Shown: piece by piece, positions 1 through 7,368 of the stretch
Layout of the letters: the number at the start of each line of letters is the position of its first letter
How positions within the stretch are numbered: the first letter of the stretch is position 1
Position numbers and translations under genes: made by a program
The notes under the pieces: generated by a model
Seen by the model: only the letters and a program-made list of their open reading frames with translations
Told to the model about the DNA's origin: nothing
The model's database searches: none
Assembly: GCA_902794535.1 (NCBI GenBank)
Contig: CADBHQ010000010.1
Location: forward strand, 1-46,629
Length of the DNA stretch: 46,629 bases
Source of the DNA: Fibrobacter succinogenes
GTDB lineage: Bacteria; Fibrobacterota; Fibrobacteria; Fibrobacterales; Fibrobacteraceae
Reading direction: 5' to 3'

Positions 1-345
1 CAAGAAAGCGTATTCGCCGTAAGACTTGCCACCGTCAATGGAAGCACCGTTTTCGAAGAACGAGAAACCGAGAGTGTGCTTGTAATCGATCGGATAGGTG
101 AGGCTTACGTATTCCTGGCTAGCTTCACCGCTGATAGAGCTGAAGAATGCCGCGCTGAATTCAAGTTGGTCGGTTTCAGAAATGCCAGCGGGGTTCACGG
201 ACATCGAGGAGTTACCACCAAATTCGGCAAACCAGTCATTCTGCTGATTGGTATTCGGCGCGTAGTTGGACTCAGCAAACAAAGAAGTGCTGGCTACAGC
301 AAGTCCGATAGCGGACGCCTTGATGAAACTAGTACGCAACGTCAT
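1..345 (-). CDS. Outer-membrane beta-barrel protein, PorV/UPF0164-like (partial, N-terminal 115 residues)
   Basis: Reading on the minus strand from an ATG at 345, the frame stays open to the window edge, so this is the N-terminal part of a longer gene. Residues 1-23 form a signal peptide ending in SLFA. The mature part starts with an Asn/Gln-rich stretch followed by FGGNSSMSVNPAGISETDQ and alternating beta-strand-like segments. The NPAG element after a Gly/Ser-rich run resembles the start of FadL-like PorV/PorQ/UPF0164 barrels, which in type IX secretion carry cargo at the outer membrane. The family call is an inference from a short piece. A TATATT element lies at 387-392 on the minus strand, about 42 bases upstream of the ATG. 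No strong ribosome binding site is seen. Confidence 0.6.
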   Translation of the reverse strand, partial: MTLRTSFIKASAIGLAVASTSLFAESNYAPNTNQQNDWFAEFGGNSSMSVNPAGISETDQLEFSAAFFSSISGEASQEYVSLTYPIDYKHTLGFSFFENGASIDGGKSYGEYAFL

Positions 346-386
346 TTTATCTACGCTTGAAAAACTCTTCAAAAAGCAGCTTCTTC

Positions 387-392
387 AATATA
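387..392 (-). promoter_or_regulatory. Putative -10 element of the left-edge barrel gene
   Basis: TATATT on the minus strand, about 42 bases before the ATG at 345. The same hexamer recurs in front of many genes in the window. No clear -35 partner was found. Confidence 0.35.
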
Positions 393-478
393 CTTCATTT
401 TGAGAGGGATTTACAAGCGATGGGGCTTTTCCCACAAAAAAACTCAAAATTTTTATATCTTTTCGCCCCTCCTAGTTG

Positions 479-503
479 AACTATAAAGAATTTCTTTATA
501 GTT
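479..503. repeat. Perfect inverted repeat, 10-bp arms
   Basis: AACTATAAAG and CTTTATAGTT are separated by AATTT. The AT-rich stem has no T-run beyond it, so an operator or a weak RNA hairpin fits better than a terminator. Confidence 0.6.
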
Positions 504-600
504 GCCTCCCTAGGGAGTTCATCGTCCCTATAAATGTTATCAATATGCTGACCATACGCTGAAAAGGTCGTTCGGCGGTCCGCAGCATGTTCGCAGCTAT

Positions 601-686
601 ACGGCCTGGCCTAACAGAGCCAGAGGGTCTTTTTCGCAGCTTTTTCGCAGTTTCGACCCAAAAGTACGGTCTGGCCCGACAGAGCC
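601..686 (+). repeat. Two 21-bp direct repeats, 65 bp apart
   Basis: Copies at 601-621 and 666-686 share the pattern ACGGYCTGGCCYRACAGAGCC, with 18 of 21 bases identical. The second copy can fold as GG-TCTG with CAGAGCC and runs directly into TTTTT (687-691), resembling an intrinsic terminator. TTCGCAG occurs at 590-596, 633-639 and 644-650 around the first copy. Confidence 0.55.
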
Positions 687-694
687 TTTTTACA

Positions 695-714
695 TAGTGA
701 ACTAATGTTCACTA
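695..714. repeat. Perfect inverted repeat TAGTGAAC-N4-GTTCACTA
   Basis: The arms are 8 bp and the loop is TAAT. It lies about 135 bp before mraZ. This symmetry is typical of a dimeric repressor site, but no regulator can be assigned. Confidence 0.5.
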
Positions 715-792
715 TTTATTTATCGGACCAAGAACCTAAGTATGTTTTTTGTATGCTTTTCGGCTATGTAAATCGAAATTGCCTTGCCAAAG

Positions 793-838
793 TGGGAGAA
801 AATGGTAGATTTGTACTGTGTTGTGGTAAATTGTGGGG
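793..838 (+). promoter_or_regulatory. Probable MraZ operator repeats
   Basis: TGGGA (793-797), TGGTA (803-807), TGGTA (824-828) and TGGGG (834-838) are spaced 10, 21 and 10 bp, i.e. about one or two helical turns. MraZ proteins are known to bind tandem TGGGN words separated by 5 bp upstream of their own gene and to autoregulate the dcw operon. The last word overlaps the region where a ribosome binding site for mraZ would sit. Confidence 0.6.
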
Positions 839-847
839 TAAACTAGA

Positions 848-1324
848 ATGAACTTTACGTCTTTCATAGGTCAAGCCCAAACGGCTATCGATGGAAAGGG
901 AAGGTCTTCCTTCCCCAGGGAATTCCGTCGTCAGCTCGGGCCAACCGAAGGGGAGCAACTCGTGGTCACGCGTGGCCCTGCTCAAACCCTGCGGTTGTAT
1001 ACCTTGCCTGAATACGAAAAGTTCATGGCGGACCTGGACTGCCGGTCCGACCGCCGTCAAGCTGACCTAGTTCGGAGAAGCCTTTGGCCCACGGTTGTGG
1101 AGCTGGATGGCCAGAACCGCATTTTACTTCCTAAGGTATTGCTGGAGTATGCTGGTCTTAAAGGAGAAGTCCTTTACGTACAAGCTAGCGGAAAAACTCT
1201 CGAACTATGGAATCCTGAACGCTATAATGCCAAGTATGGCTTAGAGTCTGAAGATGCTATTGCTGCATTCGATGCCGCGTTCTATGGTGAAAGCTTGACG
1301 GAGGGCGACAATGGCAATAAATAG
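848..1324 (+). CDS. mraZ: Transcriptional regulator MraZ
   Basis: First gene of the dcw cluster. At 158 residues it is close to the usual length. It has two SpoVT/AbrB-like halves: the first carries DGKGRSSFPREFRR (about residues 15-29) and the second LDGQNRILLPKVLLEY (about 87-102), each matching the family pattern of D-x-KGR followed by P-x-x-[FL]R. MraZ forms ring-shaped oligomers and binds the TGGGN repeats in its own leader, which are visible at 793-838. The ATG at 848 has no strong ribosome binding site. The 3' end overlaps rsmH by 14 bases, so translation of the two is probably coupled. Confidence 0.95.
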   Translation: MNFTSFIGQAQTAIDGKGRSSFPREFRRQLGPTEGEQLVVTRGPAQTLRLYTLPEYEKFMADLDCRSDRRQADLVRRSLWPTVVELDGQNRILLPKVLLEYAGLKGEVLYVQASGKTLELWNPERYNAKYGLESEDAIAAFDAAFYGESLTEGDNGNK

Positions 1325-2348
1325 CCTCCGCAAGAACGAATTACGTACAAATGAAATTTTGAACGGCCGCACTACGGCAGCTCATTCCGAAGCAGCCCTT
1401 GCTGGCGTTGAAAACGGTGTGTTCTATCACGATCCGGTGATGCTTGCGGAATGTCTTGAAGGCTTGAACATCAAGCCGAATGGCACTTATAGCGATTGCA
1501 CTTTGGGCGGTGGCGGACATTCTTACGCCATTGCGAACAAATTAGATGAAAACGGAACGCTTCACGCATTTGACCGCGACGAAGAAGCCGTTGCCTTTGC
1601 TACCAGGCGCCTTGCCGGTGTGAAACCCGAGTTCATTGTGCATCCGGTTCGCTTTGGCGAACTGAAAAACGAAATTGCGCCGAATACTTTGGACGGCATT
1701 CTCTACGACTTGGGCATTAGCAGCCACCAGGTGGATGCTTCTGACCGCGGCTTTACTTTTGTGGGCGACAATCCGCTGGATTTGCGCATGGACCGCCGCG
1801 AAGGCGTTTCTGCTCAGGAATGGCTCAAGACTGTCGATGCCGATACGCTTGCTGCCGCACTCCGCAAGAATGCAGATATGGATCGCGGCTTTAAGCTTGC
1901 GACTCGCTTGATTGAAATGGCAGCCTCTAAGGGCGACCAAGAAATTTTGCCTTCTGACGTGAAGGCTGTGGTGGAATCGGTGTTCCCTGACAAGCGCCGC
2001 GAAGTGAATGGTCTTTTGGCTCGCGTGTTCCAGGCGATTCGTATGGAAGTGAACGGTGAACTTAAGGAAATCGAAGATAGCCTGCGCGCTGCCGTGGACT
2101 GCCTCAAGGTGGGTGGCCGCTTGGTGGTCATGAGCTACCATTCTGTGGAAGACCGTTGCGTCAAGGAAACTGCCGCTGAATTTGAAAAGGCATGCATTTG
2201 CCCCGAACACTTGCCTGTGTGCACGTGCGGCGGCAATCACCAGCGCCTTAAAAAGGTGAATCGCAAGCCGATTCTGCCTTCTAACGAAGAAATTGCAAAG
2301 AACAGCAGAGCTCGCTCTGCAAAGCTTAGGGTGTACGAACGGGTATGA
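1311..2348 (+). CDS. rsmH: 16S rRNA (cytosine-1402-N4)-methyltransferase RsmH
   Basis: S-adenosylmethionine-dependent enzyme that methylates N4 of C1402 in 16S rRNA. Visible motifs are YHDPVML (39-45), the glycine loop DCTLGGGGHS (62-71), NPLDLRMD in the middle, and SYHSVEDR (275-282) followed by a Cys-rich segment (295-306, CICPEHLPVCTC), which is usual in this family. A poorly conserved 38-residue N-terminal extension precedes the conserved part. The start is supported by a good ribosome binding site (GGAGG just before the ATG), placed inside mraZ. The gene overlaps ftsL by 4 bases. Confidence 0.96.
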   Translation: MAINSLRKNELRTNEILNGRTTAAHSEAALAGVENGVFYHDPVMLAECLEGLNIKPNGTYSDCTLGGGGHSYAIANKLDENGTLHAFDRDEEAVAFATRRLAGVKPEFIVHPVRFGELKNEIAPNTLDGILYDLGISSHQVDASDRGFTFVGDNPLDLRMDRREGVSAQEWLKTVDADTLAAALRKNADMDRGFKLATRLIEMAASKGDQEILPSDVKAVVESVFPDKRREVNGLLARVFQAIRMEVNGELKEIEDSLRAAVDCLKVGGRLVVMSYHSVEDRCVKETAAEFEKACICPEHLPVCTCGGNHQRLKKVNRKPILPSNEEIAKNSRARSAKLRVYERV

Positions 2349-2653
2349 GTGAATCTAGCAAGAAATCCCTGTTCAACTCTAACCGCACCATTGTGTGGGT
2401 GTTTATCTGCGCCGTGCTGGTTGCAGGGCTTTTGCTGATTTTGCCGCTCTATATGCAGAACCGTCTAACGAAGCTTTACTCGAAGTCTCATGAGCTTTCG
2501 TATTTGATTGGCCAGCTGCAGCGTGAAAGAACTTTGCAGGAACTTGAAATCAACAAGTTGTCTTCGCTTGAAAACTTGTCTGTGTTTGCAGACAGTGTTG
2601 GTCTTGATTTGAACGGCGTGCCGACTAAGGTGCGCGTAACGGGGGCTCCATGA
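2345..2653 (+). CDS. ftsL: Cell division protein FtsL-like
   Basis: A small bitopic membrane protein of 102 residues. It has a short basic N-terminus, one transmembrane helix (about 16-36), then a coiled-coil-like segment (about 38-80) rich in Leu, Glu, Gln and Arg. This is the layout of FtsL, which with FtsB and FtsQ recruits and activates FtsW/FtsI. The sequence is too variable to prove by motif, so the call rests on topology, length and its place between rsmH and ftsI. It overlaps both neighbours by 4 bases (ATGA-type junctions). Confidence 0.85.
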   Translation: MSESSKKSLFNSNRTIVWVFICAVLVAGLLLILPLYMQNRLTKLYSKSHELSYLIGQLQRERTLQELEINKLSSLENLSVFADSVGLDLNGVPTKVRVTGAP

Positions 2654-4548
2654 ATATTGTGAATATGGATGCCCTTTCGGTTGCGAAGATGATTGTGCTT
2701 GGCGCGATTGGCGTGCTGGCATGGCAGACCTTTAACATTCAGGTGCTGAACCGCGAAGTGTACCAGGCTGAAACCAAGAGCATGGTCACGCGTACCAAGA
2801 GCATTTATGCCGAACGCGGCGAAATTTTGGACCGTAACGGCGTGGTGTTCGCCAAGAACCTGCGCGATACCGGCAAGGCCGAAGACTACACCCGAATTTT
2901 CTTGCAGGGTAAGCTTGCTTCGCAGATTGTGGGCAAGGTCGGTTACGACGGCGAAGGCAGCATGGGCATGGAACGCATGTACGACTTGCGCCTGCGCGGT
3001 AACGAAGGATTCCGTGTGGGTATCAAGGATGCCACGGAACGCGAAATTCTGGGCCGTTCTGAAAATGTGGCTGAAGCAAAGCCGGGTAAGAATCTTGTGC
3101 TGACGATTGACCGCAATATGCAGGAAATCGTAGAAAAAGCGCTCAAGGACGGCGTGAACGAATTTAGTGCGGCAAGTGCATCGGCCGTGGTGGTGGACCC
3201 GTACACGGGTGAAATTTTGGCGATGGCTAGCTACCCGACCTTTGACCCGAACTCTAAAAAGCAGGGTGTGGGCAAGATGGCCAAAAACGATATTGTGGCC
3301 ATGTCTTTTGAACCGGGTTCCACGTTCAAGGTGATTACGGCTGCCGCGGCTCTTGAAAACGGATCTGTTCCTGAAGATACTGTTTTTGCAAACGAAGGCA
3401 AGTGCTGGAGTTGGAGCGCACGTGCTGAACGTATTTGCGATACGCACATTTATGGTGATATGGACATGGCCGAAGGCATGGTGCAGTCGTCGAATATTGT
3501 GTTTGCTAAAGTGGCTGACAAGGTGGGCGCCGAAAAACTTTACCGCATGGCCCGCAATTTTGGCTTTGGCATGAAAACGTCTGAAAACCTGGCGGGTGAA
3601 GAAGCTGGCCGCTTGTACATGCCGTATGAACTTACGAGAGATGACCGTACCCTTAAAACGATGGGCTTTGGTCACGCAGTTTCTGTGACGCCGATTCAGA
3701 TGGTGATGGCTTATGCCGCAATTGCAAACGGTGGCACTCTGATGGAGCCGATGATTGTGAAGGAATGGCGCGATTCCGACGGAAACCTGGTCGAAAAGAA
3801 GGAACCGGTAAAGGTGCGCCGCGTGATTTCGGAACGTACGGCTGCTTCGATCCGCAAGATGCTGAATCGCGTGGTGAACAGCGGTACGGCAAAGCGTGTT
3901 GCTAGCAAGAAGATTCCGGATGTGATTTTTGGCGGCAAGACGGGTACGGCTGAAAAGTATAACCAGGAAACCGGTAAGTATGACCGCGAACACCAAGTGG
4001 CTTCGTTTATTGGTCTTGCTCCGGTTGAAGATGTGCGCTATGTGTGCATGGTGCTGGTGGACGATCCGAACGCTGACAAACTTTACGGCCACACGGGTGG
4101 TGCTACGGCGGGCCCGATTTTCCGCCGCATTATGGAAGGCATTTATTACCACCCGAAGCTTTCGCCGGCATCGCATGACCTTGCCTTTGTGAAGGGTAAG
4201 TCGCCCTGCGAAGGTGATTATGTGGGCATGCTTGCTCAGACGGCAAAGTCGGTGGCCGCAAACAAAAAGTGCCCGGTGATTTTTGAAGGCGAAGGTTCTC
4301 GCGTGCTTGCAGTGCGCAGAGACTTGACCGATTCGATTGCTCTTGTGCTCAAGCTTGGCGATGTCGATGCTTCGACTATGCCTGACTTGAAAGGACTTAC
4401 GTTGAAAGATGCTCTTGAAATTGCCGGAAACATTCGCATAAATGTGGAATATACCGGAATGGGCCGCGTTGTGTCCCAGACGCCGAAAGTCGGGGAAACG
4501 CTCCATAAAGGGCAGATTTGCAAGCTTACGCTTAAGGAGAGAGGCTAA
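2650..4548 (+). CDS. ftsI: Septal peptidoglycan transpeptidase FtsI (PBP3-type) with PASTA domain
   Basis: Class B penicillin-binding protein of 632 residues that cross-links septal peptidoglycan. The order is: short cytoplasmic N-terminus, a transmembrane helix (about 10-28), a dimerisation domain with RGEILDRNG (56-64), and a transpeptidase domain with STFK (224-227, catalytic Ser224), SSN (280-282) and KTGT (430-433). A single C-terminal PASTA domain (about 575-632) begins MPDLKGLTLKDAL. PASTA-bearing FtsI proteins occur outside Proteobacteria. It starts 4 bases inside ftsL and its last base is the first of murE, so it sits within one operon. FtsW is the expected glycosyltransferase partner. 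Confidence 0.95.
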   Translation: MNIVNMDALSVAKMIVLGAIGVLAWQTFNIQVLNREVYQAETKSMVTRTKSIYAERGEILDRNGVVFAKNLRDTGKAEDYTRIFLQGKLASQIVGKVGYDGEGSMGMERMYDLRLRGNEGFRVGIKDATEREILGRSENVAEAKPGKNLVLTIDRNMQEIVEKALKDGVNEFSAASASAVVVDPYTGEILAMASYPTFDPNSKKQGVGKMAKNDIVAMSFEPGSTFKVITAAAALENGSVPEDTVFANEGKCWSWSARAERICDTHIYGDMDMAEGMVQSSNIVFAKVADKVGAEKLYRMARNFGFGMKTSENLAGEEAGRLYMPYELTRDDRTLKTMGFGHAVSVTPIQMVMAYAAIANGGTLMEPMIVKEWRDSDGNLVEKKEPVKVRRVISERTAASIRKMLNRVVNSGTAKRVASKKIPDVIFGGKTGTAEKYNQETGKYDREHQVASFIGLAPVEDVRYVCMVLVDDPNADKLYGHTGGATAGPIFRRIMEGIYYHPKLSPASHDLAFVKGKSPCEGDYVGMLAQTAKSVAANKKCPVIFEGEGSRVLAVRRDLTDSIALVLKLGDVDASTMPDLKGLTLKDALEIAGNIRINVEYTGMGRVVSQTPKVGETLHKGQICKLTLKERG

Positions 4549-5975
4549 TGATTTCTGAAACGTTGATGCAGAAATTGAATGTGCAGGGCCTGTGCGACGA
4601 CTCCCGCCGCGTAAAGGCAAAAGATTTATTCTTTTCGATGCCGGGCGACAAGTCCGATGAATTTGCGAGAAACGCCGTGGCATCGGGTGCAGTCGCCGTA
4701 GTGAGCGAAAATGTTGCTCCCGAAGGACTGACATCTAAGTGGATACAAGTTGCCGACGTGAAGGCTGCACGCCTTGAAGCGGCGAAGATTTTCTATAAGG
4801 ACCCGTTTGCAAAGCTTAACGCTCATGCCGTAACGGGTACGAATGGTAAGACAACAAGTGCGTTCCTGATGGATGCAATGCTTTCGGCTGCTGGCCACAA
4901 GGTTGCTCTCCTTGGAACCATTAAAAATAAAATTGGCGAAACTTCGGTGCCCGCTACACTAACGACGCCGGGGCTATTGGATCTGTATGCCTTTGCCGCA
5001 AAAGCAGTCGAGGCTGGTTGTACGGACTTGGTGATGGAAGCGTCTTCGCATTCCTTGGACCAGGGCCGTATGGCAGGTGTGCTTTACAAGAGTGCCTTGT
5101 TCAGCAACCTGACTCAAGACCACCTCGATTACCATAAGACGATGGATGCCTACTTTGAGGCAAAGAAGCTTTTGTTTACGCGTTACCTTGCTGATGATGG
5201 TGTTGCCGTTATCAATATTGACGATGCGTACGGAAAGAAACTATACGATTCCCTAGCCGGGATAGAAGCGGACCGGAGGGTGGCTGTCTCGCGTCTAGGG
5301 GTCGTTGGTGCTTTAGTGAAGCCCGAAGGTGCCGTGAAGAATACCGAAGACGGTCTCAAGTTGTTGTTGCCTGCCATTAGCGCAGAACCGTTTGAAACTC
5401 CGTTGTGCGGCGACTTTAACGTAGACAACGTGATGCTGGTACTTGCTTGGGCAAAGGCAATCGGCCTTGCCGAATCTGCCATGCGCAAGGCTTTGGCAGA
5501 AGTCCGCGTTCCGGGCCGCTTTGAAAAGGTCTGGAACAAGAATGGCCGCCACGTGATTGTGGACTATGCTCACACGCCTGACGCCCTCGAACGCGTCCTT
5601 ACGACCGCTCGTAGCCTCTGCCGAGGCCGCCTCGCGTGCGTGTTCGGCTGCGGCGGTGACCGCGACAAGACCAAGCGCCCGATTATGGGTGCAATCGCCG
5701 AACGCATTGCGGACAAGGCTTGGCTCACCTCTGACAATCCGCGTACCGAAAATCCGACCGACATCATTAACGATGTTCGCGCCGGCATGAAGACGGACAA
5801 GTTCAGCGTCGTCGAAAAGCGCGAAGAAGCGATTGCCAAGGCTTGCGCAGAACTTAAGGACGGCGACTGGCTCGTGATTGCGGGCAAGGGCCACGAAGAC
5901 TACCAGATTGTGGGTAAGACAAAGCACCATTTTGATGACCGCGAAGAAGCGGTGAAGGCAATGGAAAATGTATAA
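4548..5975 (+). CDS. murE: UDP-MurNAc-tripeptide synthetase MurE (meso-DAP type)
   Basis: Cytoplasmic Mur ligase adding the third stem-peptide residue to UDP-MurNAc-L-Ala-D-Glu. Key elements are the ATP-binding GTNGKTT (97-103), EASSHSLDQGR (164-174), DYAHTPD (339-345) and DNPR (396-399). In this family DNPR marks enzymes that add meso-diaminopimelate rather than lysine, so the wall is predicted to be DAP-type. The length (475) is normal. The stop of ftsI and the start of murE share one base (TAATG), and murE overlaps murF by 8 bases. Confidence 0.96.
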   Translation: MISETLMQKLNVQGLCDDSRRVKAKDLFFSMPGDKSDEFARNAVASGAVAVVSENVAPEGLTSKWIQVADVKAARLEAAKIFYKDPFAKLNAHAVTGTNGKTTSAFLMDAMLSAAGHKVALLGTIKNKIGETSVPATLTTPGLLDLYAFAAKAVEAGCTDLVMEASSHSLDQGRMAGVLYKSALFSNLTQDHLDYHKTMDAYFEAKKLLFTRYLADDGVAVINIDDAYGKKLYDSLAGIEADRRVAVSRLGVVGALVKPEGAVKNTEDGLKLLLPAISAEPFETPLCGDFNVDNVMLVLAWAKAIGLAESAMRKALAEVRVPGRFEKVWNKNGRHVIVDYAHTPDALERVLTTARSLCRGRLACVFGCGGDRDKTKRPIMGAIAERIADKAWLTSDNPRTENPTDIINDVRAGMKTDKFSVVEKREEAIAKACAELKDGDWLVIAGKGHEDYQIVGKTKHHFDDREEAVKAMENV

Positions 5976-7350
5976 GCTGGATTTGAAAATCAAGGAACTC
6001 TTGGAAATCCTCGAAACCTACTCGGTAGGCGTTGACAGCCGTACCAAGAATCGTAAGGTGAATCTTTGCATGGATTCCCGTGAACCTGCCAAAGGCGTGG
6101 TCTTTTGGCCGATCAAGGGCGCTCGTTTTGACGCCCACCAGTTTGTAACACAAATGGAAAAAAATGGAGCATTGATGAGTGTCGTGAATGCTGATGCCGA
6201 AGGCATTGAAAACTTCAAGATGTATGCGCCCGTCGACGATACGACGAAAGCGCTCCTCAAGCTCGCCAAGGGCTACCAGAAGAATTTCAAGGTAAAGAAG
6301 GTTGCCATTACGGGCAGCAACGGCAAGACAACCACCAAGGAAATGGTGAAGGCCGTTCTTTCGCAGAAGTACAATACGCACGCCACCGCTGGTAATTTCA
6401 ATAACCACATTGGTGTGCCCATGACGTTGTTCCAGCTCAAGCACAGCCACGAAGCGGCCGTGATTGAAATGGGTACAAGTGGCCCGGATGAAATCCGCCC
6501 GCTTTCTATGGCGGTGGAACCCGATGTGGCCGTGATTACCAATATTGGCGCTTCTCACTTGGAACGCCTTAAGGATTTGGACGGCGTGTTTGCCGAAAAG
6601 AAGACGATTGTTGCTGGCCTCAAGAAGAACGGCGTGCTCATTGTGAATGCAGACGATCCGCGTCTTTGCAAGTGTCGTAGCAATACCAGCTACAAGGTGA
6701 TTACCTTCGGCGTGAAGCGCGGCATCATCAAGCCTGAAAAGCTCGAATGGAGCGAAGACAACTGCGCCACCTTCTTTGTGGACCGCACCAAGTTCACGCT
6801 GAACGTGCCGGGCATTCATAACCTGTATAACGCTCTCGCCGCTATTGCTGTGGGCCAGCAGTTCAGAGTTCCGAAGGCTGAAATCGCAAAGGCTCTCGCA
6901 AACTTCCGTTCGACCAACATGCGCATGGAAATCAAGAATGCGAACGGCTTCAAGATTGTGTCGGACTGCTACAATGCAAACCCGTCTTCGACCAAGATGG
7001 CTTTGCAGACCATTGGCAACATGAAGGTGAACCGCCGCATTGCCATTTTGGGCGATATGCTGGAACTTGGCGCTCAGACCGACGCCCTGCATTTGGAAAT
7101 GGGCGCCATGGTGCCTGAAATGAATTTTGACATGCTCCTGACCGTAGGCGAAAAGGCAAAGCTTTATGTGAAGGGCGCAAAGTCCAAGGGCATGAAGGCT
7201 GCTCACCACTTTGCATCTGTTCAGGAACTGATTGACACCCTCACCGAAATCGTGGCAGAAGGCGACGTGCTCTTGATCAAGGGTAGCCGCGGCATGCATA
7301 TGGAACAGGTGGTCGATGCCATGCTTAAACTCACGAAGGTCAAAGCTTAA
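5968..7350 (+). CDS. murF: UDP-MurNAc-tripeptide-D-Ala-D-Ala ligase MurF
   Basis: Mur ligase that adds D-Ala-D-Ala to finish the cytoplasmic pentapeptide precursor. The ATP loop is GSNGKTTTKE (116-125). NFNNHIGVP, EMGTSGPDEI and DCYNANPSS follow, all typical of MurF. The length is 460 residues. It begins 8 bases inside murE. The next gene is ftsW, where mraY and murD would be expected in the standard dcw order. Confidence 0.96.
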   Translation: MYKLDLKIKELLEILETYSVGVDSRTKNRKVNLCMDSREPAKGVVFWPIKGARFDAHQFVTQMEKNGALMSVVNADAEGIENFKMYAPVDDTTKALLKLAKGYQKNFKVKKVAITGSNGKTTTKEMVKAVLSQKYNTHATAGNFNNHIGVPMTLFQLKHSHEAAVIEMGTSGPDEIRPLSMAVEPDVAVITNIGASHLERLKDLDGVFAEKKTIVAGLKKNGVLIVNADDPRLCKCRSNTSYKVITFGVKRGIIKPEKLEWSEDNCATFFVDRTKFTLNVPGIHNLYNALAAIAVGQQFRVPKAEIAKALANFRSTNMRMEIKNANGFKIVSDCYNANPSSTKMALQTIGNMKVNRRIAILGDMLELGAQTDALHLEMGAMVPEMNFDMLLTVGEKAKLYVKGAKSKGMKAAHHFASVQELIDTLTEIVAEGDVLLIKGSRGMHMEQVVDAMLKLTKVKA

Positions 7351-7368
7351 TTTAGGACTCACGAAGGA

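Larger units (their letters stand above)
346..847. other. 502-bp gene-free divergent leader with repeats and hairpins
   Basis: The spacer between the barrel gene (minus) and mraZ (plus) has no convincing reading frame. It contains a perfect 10-bp inverted repeat with a 5-base loop (479-503), the palindrome TCCCTAGGGA (507-516), three TTCGCAG words (590, 633, 644), two near-identical 21-bp direct repeats (601-621 and 666-686), an 8-bp inverted repeat (695-714) and four TGGKN words just before mraZ. The second direct repeat can fold and is followed by five T residues, so it could act as a terminator or attenuator. A small RNA or long 5' leader is possible but not shown. Confidence 0.6.

Noticed and set aside
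346..847. tRNA or other structured housekeeping RNA gene
   Set aside because: No cloverleaf, no TTCGANNC arm with matching stems, and no known RNA signature was found; only simple hairpins and repeats are present.
2488..4734. A 748-codon open frame on the minus strand opposite ftsI and murE
   Set aside because: It is fully antisense to two well-supported genes, is rich in His, Arg, Phe and Ser without any domain, and similar long antisense frames occur opposite murF (5854-7362) and murC (9608-11191). It is a by-product of codon bias.
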